7,180 bases of DNA from an uncultured Collinsella sp. (lineage in GTDB: Bacteria; Actinomycetota; Coriobacteriia; Coriobacteriales; Coriobacteriaceae): positions 1-7,180 of the forward strand of contig CABSBA010000078.1 of NCBI GenBank assembly GCA_902475825.1. The letters run 5' to 3'. Made by a program: the position numbers and the translations under genes. Position 1 is the stretch's first letter, and each line of letters opens with the position of its first letter. Below the pieces are notes generated by a model. The model worked only from the letters and a program-made list of their open reading frames with translations, did not search any database and was not told the DNA's origin. Below are positions 1 to 5,221 of this stretch, in pieces.

Positions 1-4
1 TCAT
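1..4 (-). CDS. Probable start of the next gene downstream of livF (only the start codon is in the window)
   Basis: Read on the minus strand, the left edge shows an ATG at 4-2. A purine-rich AAAGAGGG stretch (16-9) lies a few bases upstream and is a plausible Shine-Dalgarno site. The gene would be co-directional with the liv genes and start about 85 bp after the livF stop codon, so it may be a further cistron of the operon or an independent gene. Nothing of its protein is visible, so no function can be given. The call rests only on the ribosome binding site and ATG, which could occur by chance. Confidence 0.45.
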
Positions 5-60
5 GCCACCCTCTTTGAATAACAAGTTGTCGCCCTGGCCGCCGCGCAGCGTCGACTGGT

Positions 61-82
61 CCGCCGTTCGGTAGAACGGCGG
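61..82 (-). terminator. Stem-loop between livF and the next gene (possible terminator or mRNA-end structure)
   Basis: The plus strand reads CCGCCGTTC, then a GGTA loop, then GAACGGCGG: a perfect 9-bp GC-rich stem with a 4-nt loop, 6 bp past the livF stop codon. No U-tract follows in the minus direction (the next bases are ACCAGTCGAC), so it is not a textbook intrinsic terminator. It could be a Rho-independent terminator of low efficiency, a barrier against 3' exonucleases, or a structure separating livF from the gene that appears to start at position 4. The structure is certain from sequence; its role is inferred. Confidence 0.55.
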
Positions 83-88
83 AACCGC

Positions 89-802
89 CTAACCGCCCAA
101 GTAAGCTTTGCGGACGTTATCGTCGTGCAGGAGTTCTTGGCCCGTGCCGGTCATGGTGATCTTGCCGGTCTCGAGCACGTAGCCGCGTGTGGCGATGGAA
201 AGAGCCATCTGTGCGTTTTGCTCGACCAGAAGCACCGTGGTGCCGGCCTTGTGCAGGTCCTCGACAATCTGGAAGATCTGTTCGATCAGAATCGGTGCCA
301 GACCCATGGAAGGCTCGTCGAGCATAAGCAGTTTGGGGTTACTCATAAGAGCGCGCCCCATAACAAGCATCTGCTGCTCACCGCCCGAAAGGGTGCCGGC
401 GACCTGGCGACGGCGTTCCTTCAGGCGCGGGAACTGCTCGTAGACGCGCTCGAGGCCCGGAGCCACCGTGGACTTGGGCTGCGTATAGGCGCCCATCTCC
501 AGGTTCTCCTCGACCGTCATCTGCAAAAAGGCGCGACGGCCCTCGGGGACCTGAGCCAGGCCCTTGCCTACCAGCTTGTCGGCAGGCGTATGAGTAATGT
601 CCTCGCCCATAAACTTGATGGAGCCGGTCTTGGAGCGTAGCAGACCCGAGACGGTCTTGAGCGTCGTGGACTTACCGGCACCGTTCGCGCCGATCAGAGC
701 CACGATCTCGCCCTCGTTAACGTTAAAGGAGATGTCCTTGATGGCGTGGATGGCGCCGTACCAGACGTTGATGTTGTAGACGGAAAGCATCGGCTCTGCC
801 AT
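89..802 (-). CDS. livF: LivF: branched-chain amino acid ABC transporter ATP-binding protein
   Basis: This is one of the two ATPase subunits that power the LivHM permease from the cytoplasmic face. The 237-residue protein has the ABC elements in order: Walker A GANGAGKST (38-46), a Q-loop region with the LivF-typical VPEGR (85-89), signature LSGGEQQM (138-145) and Walker B LLMLDEP (158-164). The switch position is in LLVEQN (191-196), with Gln195 where most ABC ATPases have His. That is usual for LivF and helps to tell it from LivG. The length equals that of E. coli LivF. The ATG at 802-800 directly follows the livG stop codon, and a GGGGGAG ribosome binding site lies within the end of livG, which points to translational coupling. 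It is the last complete gene of the operon and ends YLGG followed by TAG. The family assignment is secure; substrate range cannot be read from an ATPase. Confidence 0.95.
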   Translation of the reverse strand: MAEPMLSVYNINVWYGAIHAIKDISFNVNEGEIVALIGANGAGKSTTLKTVSGLLRSKTGSIKFMGEDITHTPADKLVGKGLAQVPEGRRAFLQMTVEENLEMGAYTQPKSTVAPGLERVYEQFPRLKERRRQVAGTLSGGEQQMLVMGRALMSNPKLLMLDEPSMGLAPILIEQIFQIVEDLHKAGTTVLLVEQNAQMALSIATRGYVLETGKITMTGTGQELLHDDNVRKAYLGG

Positions 803-1663
803 TTAGTTCTCCCCCTTATCCTGCTTACCCAGATACGCCTCGATAACGGCGTCGTTGTTCTGGATTTCCTCTGCCGTGCCCTTGGCGATGACCTTACCAA
901 AGTTGAGCACGCAGATACCCTCGCAGATGTTCATAACGAGCGACATATCATGCTCGATAAGCATGATGGCGATGCCGAAGGTGTCGCGAATCTTGACGAT
1001 GTTCTCCATGAGTTCCGCGGTCTCGGACGGGTTCATGCCGGCGGCAGGCTCATCGAGCAGCAGTAGCTTGGGGTTGGTTGCAAGCGCGCGGACGATCTCC
1101 AGACGACGCTGGGCGCCGTAAGGAAGCGAGCCGGCCTGTTCATTTGCCAGGTGCTCCATGTCAAAAATGGACAGCAGCTCCATGGCGCGCTCGTGGGCGG
1201 CCTTCTCGTGCTTCCAATACGTAGGCAGGCGCAGCACGCCCTCAAAACCGGAGTAGCGCTCCTGGTTGTGCAGACCGACCTTGACGTTGTCCTCCACCGT
1301 CATGGTGTTGAACAGGCGGATGTTCTGGAAGGTACGGGCAATACCCATGCGGTTGACCTGGTAGACCGACTTGCCCGAGGTGTCCTCACCGTCGAGCAGG
1401 ATGGTGCCGTGCGTGGGCTGATACACCTTGGTGAGCAGGTTGAAGACCGTGGTCTTACCGGCACCGTTGGGGCCGATCAGACCGGCGATCTCGGTCTTGC
1501 CGATAGTCAGGCTAAAGTCGTCGACTGCCTTAAGGCCACCGAACTCAATGCCCAGGTGGATGCACTCAAGTGCCGGGCGCTCGCCCAGGTCACGGTCGGG
1601 AACGATGGCGCCAGAAGGATACGGGACCATCTTGCCCTTGTTGAACTCAAATTTACTGGGCAT
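803..1663 (-). CDS. livG: LivG: branched-chain amino acid ABC transporter ATP-binding protein
   Basis: This is the second ATPase subunit and would pair with LivF under the LivHM channel. From the chosen start it has 286 residues. Walker A is GPNGAGKTT (64-72), the Q-loop is FQN around Gln113, the signature is LPYGAQRRLEI (180-190), Walker B is LLLLDEP (200-206), and the catalytic switch His238 lies in LIEHDMSLV. The QRRLEI signature and AAGMNP after Walker B are typical of LivG. An upstream in-frame ATG at 1690 would add nine residues (MLPRRRWQP). I prefer the ATG at 1663 because a near-perfect AAGGAGGTG site lies 7 nt before it and it leaves only an 11-bp overlap with the end of livM. The ABC domain starts near residue 31, so there is an N-terminal extension of about 30 residues relative to compact LivG proteins. 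It shows no recognisable motif. Confidence 0.94.
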   Translation of the reverse strand: MPSKFEFNKGKMVPYPSGAIVPDRDLGERPALECIHLGIEFGGLKAVDDFSLTIGKTEIAGLIGPNGAGKTTVFNLLTKVYQPTHGTILLDGEDTSGKSVYQVNRMGIARTFQNIRLFNTMTVEDNVKVGLHNQERYSGFEGVLRLPTYWKHEKAAHERAMELLSIFDMEHLANEQAGSLPYGAQRRLEIVRALATNPKLLLLDEPAAGMNPSETAELMENIVKIRDTFGIAIMLIEHDMSLVMNICEGICVLNFGKVIAKGTAEEIQNNDAVIEAYLGKQDKGEN

Positions 1664-2732
1664 CGGCTGCCACCTCCTTCTTGGAAGCAAAGCGGTCTTT
1701 GACGCGACCGAAGAACGCCTTGAGCTGCGGGTTGTTGGTAAAGATCATGACCAGGATCAGCACGATGGCGTAGATGAGCATGCGGTAGTCCGAGAACTGA
1801 CGGAGCAGCTCGGGAAGCACCGTAAGCAATGCCGCCGCGATGACGGAGCCGCGCATATTGCCCAGACCGCCCAGGACCACGAACACCAGGATGAGGATGG
1901 ACGTGTTGAAGTCGAACTTGGTGGCGGAGAGCTGCGAGAAGTTACCGCCGAAGAGGGCTCCGGCAGCACCGGCGAGGGCAGCGGAAACCACGAAGGCGAT
2001 CATGCGGTACTCGGTGACGGAGATGCCTACGGACTCGGCAGCGATCTTGTTGTCGCGCACGGCCATAATGGCACGGCCGGTACGGCTGCGAACCAGGTTG
2101 AGCACGATCACGAGTGCGACCATGACCAGGATGGCACCGGCGAGGAAGGTCGAGTACGTCGACACGCCCGAGGCGCCCTGGGCGCCCTTGATGATGGCGG
2201 TGCCGTCCTCGAGCAGGTGCAGGTCATCGATCGTGGAGTTACCCGTGATGTTAAAGATCACATGCAGGCCGCGGGAATCGACGCCCACAATGAGGCAGGT
2301 GACGATCTCCTTGATAATCTCGCCAAAGGCCAGCGTCACGATAGCCAGGTAATCGCCGCTCAGACGAAGGACCGGGATGCCAATCAAGAAGCCCAGGATG
2401 GCGGCAGCGATGGCGCCGACCACGATACTGATGATAAGGCGCACCGGATCGGAGGGAACGGCGCTCTCCAGCGCGACGGCGGTGACGATTCCCGTATAGG
2501 CGCCGACGCTCATAAAGCCCGCGTGGCCCAGCGACAAGTCGCCCGCGATGCCGACGACGAGGTTAAGGGAAATGGCCATGACGATATAGGCCGTGATGGG
2601 AACCAGCTGACCGGCGATCATGCGCGGAATCATGTGGTTGGACTGCATAAAGAACACGATGGCAAACGCCACAAGGCACATGGCGTACGTGACAAAGTCG
2701 TGACGCGTCTGCTTGTCTTTAAGAAACTTCAT
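1653..2732 (-). CDS. livM: LivM: branched-chain amino acid ABC transporter permease
   Basis: This is an integral membrane subunit that would form the translocation path together with LivH. From the chosen start it has 359 residues and is mostly hydrophobic, with multiple membrane segments (roughly nine or ten by eye). A LivM-typical block follows the first helices: NLVVGIAGDLSLGHAGF, then MSVGAYTG. A later cytoplasmic-loop region reads GRAIMAVRDNKIAAESVGI, the stretch that in this family contacts the ATPases. The C-terminal ILVFVVLGGLGNMRGSVIAA is also characteristic. Two starts are possible: a GTG at 2741 immediately after the livH stop (362 residues), or the ATG at 2732. I prefer the ATG because AGGTGA lies 5 nt before it, overlapping the livH stop. 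The charged tail KDRFASKKEVAADAQ ends in TAA inside the start region of livG. Confidence 0.93.
   Translation of the reverse strand: MKFLKDKQTRHDFVTYAMCLVAFAIVFFMQSNHMIPRMIAGQLVPITAYIVMAISLNLVVGIAGDLSLGHAGFMSVGAYTGIVTAVALESAVPSDPVRLIISIVVGAIAAAILGFLIGIPVLRLSGDYLAIVTLAFGEIIKEIVTCLIVGVDSRGLHVIFNITGNSTIDDLHLLEDGTAIIKGAQGASGVSTYSTFLAGAILVMVALVIVLNLVRSRTGRAIMAVRDNKIAAESVGISVTEYRMIAFVVSAALAGAAGALFGGNFSQLSATKFDFNTSILILVFVVLGGLGNMRGSVIAAALLTVLPELLRQFSDYRMLIYAIVLILVMIFTNNPQLKAFFGRVKDRFASKKEVAADAQ
1671..1679 (-). promoter_or_regulatory. Ribosome binding site that decides the livG start
   Basis: The minus strand reads AAGGAGGTG here, almost fully complementary to the 16S rRNA 3' end, with 7 nt before the ATG at 1663-1661. 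It lies inside the last codons of livM, so livG is translated from within its neighbour's coding region. The site is too far inside to serve the alternative upstream ATG at 1690. Confidence 0.85.
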
Positions 2733-2741
2733 AACGCTCAC

Positions 2742-3623
2742 CTACACCTTCTCGGGGACGTACTTGCCCAAGAGGCCGGCAGGCTTGACGAGCAGGACGA
2801 TGATCAGAACACCAAAGACGATGGAGTTGGCAAGGCTCGTGGAAATGTAAGCCTGCGCCATCGCTTCGATGATGCCGATGAGAATGCCACCGACAAAAGC
2901 GCCGGGGATGGAGCCGATGCCACCGAAGACAGCGGCGTCGAAGGCCTTGATGCCAGGCATAGCACCCGTCGTGGGCTGCAGCACCGGCGAGTAGGAGCAC
3001 AGCAGCACGCCGGCGATGGCGGCAAGGGCAGAGCCGATGGCAAACGTCATCGAAATGGTGCGGTTGACGTTGATGCCCATGAGCTGAGCGGCAGCCTTGT
3101 CCTCGGACACGGCGCGCATGGCCTTGCCCATCTTGGTCTTACCTGTAAAGAACATCAGGCCGGCCATGATAACCAGGCAGGCGACGATGGTGACGAGCGA
3201 GACGGCGCTTACGTTGAACTTGGCCAAGAACTCCGGCACCTGGAAGGTGACGAGCGAAGTGAAGTTCTTGGGCGTGGCGCCCCACAGAAGCTGCGCGGCG
3301 TTCTGCAGGAAGTAAGACACGCCGATAGCCGTGATCAGAACGGCCAGCGGGCCTGCTTGGCGCAGCGGCTTATAGGCCAGACCCTCAATGAGAACACCGA
3401 GAACCGTGCAGGCCACGCAAGAGAGAACTACAGATGCCCAGCCCGGGAGGCCGAGATACGACGTGGCGCAGAACGAGACATAGGCACCGACCATGATGAC
3501 ATCGCCGTGAGCGAAGTTCAGCATCTTGGCGATACCGTAGACCATGGTGTAGCCCAACGCGATGATGGCGTAGACGCTGCCCATGGACAGGCCGTTGACC
3601 AGGTATTGGATAAAGACCGTCAT
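2742..3623 (-). CDS. livH: LivH: branched-chain amino acid ABC transporter permease
   Basis: This is the partner permease of LivM. The chosen start gives 293 residues beginning MTVFIQYLVNGLSMGSVYA, which matches the usual LivH N-terminus. Further family hallmarks are LGYTMVYGIAKMLNFAHGDV near the start, the coupling-loop sequence GKAMRAVSEDKAAAQLMGI mid-protein, and FDAAVFGGIGSIPGAFVGG before the last helices. Membrane segments are evident throughout. The open frame extends upstream to 3716, but that extra stretch crosses the intergenic hairpins and does not look like LivH. A second ATG at 3632 abuts the G-run, leaving no spacing. The ATG at 3623 has AAAGGGGG about 9 nt upstream, so it is the better start. 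The TAG stop abuts the livM GTG codon and overlaps the livM ribosome binding site, which implies coupled translation. Confidence 0.93.
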   Translation of the reverse strand: MTVFIQYLVNGLSMGSVYAIIALGYTMVYGIAKMLNFAHGDVIMVGAYVSFCATSYLGLPGWASVVLSCVACTVLGVLIEGLAYKPLRQAGPLAVLITAIGVSYFLQNAAQLLWGATPKNFTSLVTFQVPEFLAKFNVSAVSLVTIVACLVIMAGLMFFTGKTKMGKAMRAVSEDKAAAQLMGINVNRTISMTFAIGSALAAIAGVLLCSYSPVLQPTTGAMPGIKAFDAAVFGGIGSIPGAFVGGILIGIIEAMAQAYISTSLANSIVFGVLIIVLLVKPAGLLGKYVPEKV

Positions 3624-3632
3624 GTTCCACAT

Positions 3633-3640
3633 CCCCCTTT
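3633..3640 (-). promoter_or_regulatory. Ribosome binding site of livH
   Basis: The minus strand reads AAAGGGGG, with 9 nt to the ATG at 3623. It selects this start over the ATG at 3632, which is in contact with the G-run, and over the far-upstream ATG at 3716. Confidence 0.7.
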
Positions 3641-3669
3641 CGAATAGGTTTCCAGTTAATGTATGAAAC

Positions 3670-3689
3670 AGGGACGTTACATCGTCCCT
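3670..3689 (-). terminator. Stem-loop upstream of livH (third of three)
   Basis: On the minus strand AGGGACG, loop ATGTAA, CGTCCCT forms a perfect 7-bp stem with a 6-nt loop, followed by GTTTCAT, a weak U-rich stretch. It could act as a partial terminator between the binding-protein gene and the permease genes, or as an RNA-stability element. The structure is clear; the role is inferred. Confidence 0.5.
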
Positions 3690-3699
3690 AGATACCAAG

Positions 3700-3731
3700 C
3701 AAGCAGGGAAGGCCAAAACCTCCCCTGCTTG
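3700..3731 (-). terminator. Strong stem-loop between the binding-protein gene and livH (second of three)
   Basis: In the minus-strand RNA CAAGCAGGGGAGG pairs with CCTTCCCTGCTTG across a TTTTGG loop. This is a 13-bp stem with a single G-U wobble, the strongest hairpin in the window. The G-U pair forms only in minus-strand RNA; the plus-strand RNA would have an A-C mismatch, so the element suits minus-strand transcripts. No U-tract follows it. Such structures between a solute-binding gene and its permease genes commonly stabilise the upstream mRNA or attenuate read-through. That function is inferred here. Confidence 0.65.
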
Positions 3732-3736
3732 GGATC

Positions 3737-3758
3737 AAAACCGCTCTATGTAAGGCGG
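3737..3758 (-). terminator. Weak terminator-like hairpin just after the livJ stop (first of three)
   Basis: In the minus direction CCGCCT, loop TACAT, AG-A-GCGG (one bulged A) is followed at once by TTTTG. The stem is short, about 6 bp, but it has the hairpin-plus-U-run layout of an intrinsic terminator and begins 4 nt past the TAA stop codon. It is probably leaky if active, because the downstream permease genes have no obvious promoter of their own. Confidence 0.4.
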
Positions 3759-3762
3759 CCAA

Positions 3763-4950
3763 TTAGGCCTGTACGTACTTGCCGTCGGTGATGACGTACG
3801 CCGTCGGGTCCTTCTGGACCTGGCCCTTGTCGTTCCAGGAGAGCTTGCCAGTCAGACCGTCAACGGTAATGTTGCGCATAGCCTCGGGAAGCTTCTCGGC
3901 AACCTCGGTCGGGTCGGCGTCGGCACCCAGGCCGGCTTCCTTGAGGGCCTCGACCACCGCATGCACGCCGTCGTAGGCGTCGGCGGCAAACTGGTCCGGA
4001 GTCTCGCCATACTTATCCTTGTAGGCGTTGACGAAGTCGGCATTCTTCTCGTCATCGGCGGAGAATGGGGTCATGAGCAGCAGACCCTCGGCCAGAGAGG
4101 TGTCGAAACCTTCCACGCCCAGGATACCGTCCATACCGTCGCAGCCCATCATCTTGACGTCGTAGCCCATGTCCTTGGCGTTCTTGAGCAGGACGGATGC
4201 GGGCGTGTAGTAGATCGGTGCAAAAATCATGGTGGCGCCGGCCTGCTTTGCCTTGGTCAGCTGGTTAGTAAAGCTCGTGGCAGAGTCGTCCTTAAAGGTC
4301 TCCTCGTCGACAATCTCGAGCTTGGACTTAGCGGCCTGGGCCTTAAAGGAATCTGCGATGCCCGAAGAATAGGCGTCGCCGGAGTTATAGAACAGCACGA
4401 ACTTCTCGTCCGCATACTTCTGCGCCAGGAACTTGGCAGCGTTGACACCCTGGTTGGGGTCGGTGAAGCAAACCTGGAAGACGCAATCCTTGCCCTTGGT
4501 AACGTCCTCGGAGGACGCGGACGGGGTGATCATGAACGTCTCGGGGTCGTTACCGCACTCTGCGGCAACGGCAACCGACGCACCCGTGGTGGTCGGGCCG
4601 ACGAGGGCCTGCATGCCCCAGTCGAGCAGGGTGTTGAAGGCGTTGACGGCCTTCTCGCCATCGGCCTGGTCGTCCTCGGCCTTGCTGACAAGCGGCAGCT
4701 CCTTGGTCGAGAAATCCTTGCAGCCAAGCTCAACAGCCTGGGTAACGGACTTGCCGTAGGACGCGTTGGCGCCGGTCAGCGGGCCGATGGTGCCGATCTT
4801 AAACGAAGCGTCGCCCGAAGCGGAACCACTGTCGCCGCCGTTGGAGGAGCAGCCAGCTAGAATGGACATCGCCCCCAGACCTGCTGCGCTCGCGATAACG
4901 CTCCTGCGATTCATAACAGGGTTCAATGACTTACCGGTGAGGCTCGACAT
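3763..4950 (-). CDS. livJ: LivJ-type branched-chain amino acid binding lipoprotein (copy next to the permeases)
   Basis: This is the extracytoplasmic solute-binding protein that would deliver ligand to LivHM, with 395 residues of the periplasmic-binding-protein type I, LivJ-like family. The N-terminus has a short leader, a twin arginine (NRRSVIA, 14-20), a hydrophobic stretch and the lipobox LAGC with lipidated Cys34. A Ser/Gly/Asp-rich linker follows, then the mature start FKIGTIGPLTG. TPSAS is the expected ligand-contacting loop of the first lobe, and FYNSGDAYSSG and FAPIYY mark the second. The start at 4950 is supported by AGAGGAG 6 nt upstream; the internal Met13 has no such site. It closely resembles the product of the gene at 5222-6388, so the two are paralogues. 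A candidate promoter and operator lie upstream and three stem-loops follow the gene. Exact ligand (Leu, Ile, Val or another amino acid) cannot be fixed from sequence. Confidence 0.92.
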   Translation of the reverse strand: MSSLTGKSLNPVMNRRSVIASAAGLGAMSILAGCSSNGGDSGSASGDASFKIGTIGPLTGANASYGKSVTQAVELGCKDFSTKELPLVSKAEDDQADGEKAVNAFNTLLDWGMQALVGPTTTGASVAVAAECGNDPETFMITPSASSEDVTKGKDCVFQVCFTDPNQGVNAAKFLAQKYADEKFVLFYNSGDAYSSGIADSFKAQAAKSKLEIVDEETFKDDSATSFTNQLTKAKQAGATMIFAPIYYTPASVLLKNAKDMGYDVKMMGCDGMDGILGVEGFDTSLAEGLLLMTPFSADDEKNADFVNAYKDKYGETPDQFAADAYDGVHAVVEALKEAGLGADADPTEVAEKLPEAMRNITVDGLTGKLSWNDKGQVQKDPTAYVITDGKYVQA

Positions 4951-4971
4951 GCGGCTCTCCTCTCAAATCTC

Positions 4972-4992
4972 GTCGGGTTTCGGTTACCCGAC
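4972..4992 (-). promoter_or_regulatory. Leader stem-loop directly upstream of the livJ (3763-4950) ribosome binding site
   Basis: On the minus strand GTCGGGT, loop AACCGAA, ACCCGAC forms a perfect 7-bp stem with a 7-nt loop. About nine bases separate it from the AGAGGAG ribosome binding site. It would sit in the 5' untranslated leader if transcription starts near 5050. It may influence translation initiation or mRNA decay; no known riboswitch class is recognised. Confidence 0.5.
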
Positions 4993-5003
4993 AGGCCATC
5001 CTT

Positions 5004-5017
5004 CGCCGTGTTCGGCG
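5004..5017 (-). promoter_or_regulatory. Second leader stem-loop of livJ (3763-4950)
   Basis: CGCCG, loop AACA, CGGCG on the minus strand gives a perfect 5-bp GC stem with a tetraloop, 11 bp upstream of the larger leader hairpin. The two in series suggest a structured leader of roughly 100 nt. No U-tract follows, so it is not an obvious terminator. Confidence 0.4.
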
Positions 5018-5043
5018 TTCGCAAAATAGTAGACGCTTTAGTT

Positions 5044-5074
5044 AAGAAAAGTGGCGATTATTTCAACTTTTCTT
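5044..5074. promoter_or_regulatory. Candidate operator: 9-bp perfect inverted repeat around the -10 box
   Basis: AAGAAAAGT (5044-5052) and ACTTTTCTT (5066-5074) are exact reverse complements separated by 13 bp. The half-site centres are 22 bp apart, about two DNA turns, as expected for a dimeric regulator on one face of the helix. The candidate -10 box (5057-5062) lies in the spacer, so binding here would be expected to block transcription. The regulator is unknown; no matching family site is recognised. Confidence 0.5.
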
Positions 5075-5086
5075 TTACTTTGTCCA
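5057..5086 (-). promoter_or_regulatory. Candidate promoter of livJ (3763-4950)
   Basis: On the minus strand TGGACA (5086-5081; 5 of 6 to TTGACA) is followed after 18 bp by AATAAT (5062-5057; 5 of 6 to TATAAT), in an AT-rich stretch unlike the surrounding GC-rich DNA. Transcription would start near 5050, giving a leader of about 100 nt. It would drive this binding-protein gene and probably the permease and ATPase genes by read-through. It is a consensus match by eye, without experimental support. Confidence 0.55.
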
Positions 5087-5111
5087 CTTATCCATATTTA
5101 TGCGTATTTCT

Positions 5112-5154
5112 ATTACTTTATGCAGTAATGCCACTTTATTGTGTAAAAGTAATG
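5112..5154. repeat. Repeated ACTTTAT / AGTAATG elements upstream of the livJ promoter
   Basis: ACTTTAT occurs at 5115-5121 and 5133-5139, and AGTAATG at 5124-5130 and 5148-5154, so the pair ACTTTAT...AGTAATG is repeated. In addition ATTACT (5112-5117) and AGTAAT (5124-5129) form a 6-bp inverted repeat. The block sits 26-68 bp upstream of the candidate -35 box, a usual place for activator or UP-element sites. In AT-rich DNA some of this can arise by chance. Confidence 0.35.
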
Positions 5155-5185
5155 TTTCCATTCTGTTACAGGCGTCCTTACCCTG

Positions 5186-5206
5186 AATAAAACGGCCCCA
5201 CCGTTC
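5186..5206 (-). terminator. Terminator-like hairpin after the upstream binding-protein gene
   Basis: On the minus strand GAACGG, loop TGGGG, CCGTTTTATTC folds into a 5-bp stem (6 with a G-U pair) followed by a T-rich run, about 16 nt past the TAA stop at 5222. This fits a modest intrinsic terminator that would make the 5222-6388 gene largely its own transcript. The perfect 10-bp palindrome TGCATATGCA (5211-5220) lies between it and the stop codon. Confidence 0.55.
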
Positions 5207-5221
5207 TCGTTGCATATGCAC

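Noticed and set aside
1664..1690. Nine-residue N-terminal extension of LivG from the ATG at 1690
   Set aside because: The ATG at 1663 has a near-perfect ribosome binding site, and the extension would lengthen the overlap with livM.
1428..3647. A 739-codon open frame on the plus strand opposite livG, livM and livH
   Set aside because: It is antisense to well-supported genes, has a low-complexity composition rich in Asp, His and Gly, resembles no family, and is explained by the GC-rich codon bias that removes stop codons from the opposite frame.
3624..3716. N-terminal extension of LivH from the ATG at 3716
   Set aside because: The added residues run through the intergenic hairpins and do not resemble LivH, which normally starts just before the YLVNGLSMGSVYA-like helix.
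5008..5190. A 60-codon open frame on the plus strand in the AT-rich gap, hydrophobic in part
   Set aside because: It has no ribosome binding site, overlaps the candidate promoter and operator of the opposite-strand gene, and its hydrophobic residues follow from the T-rich sequence.
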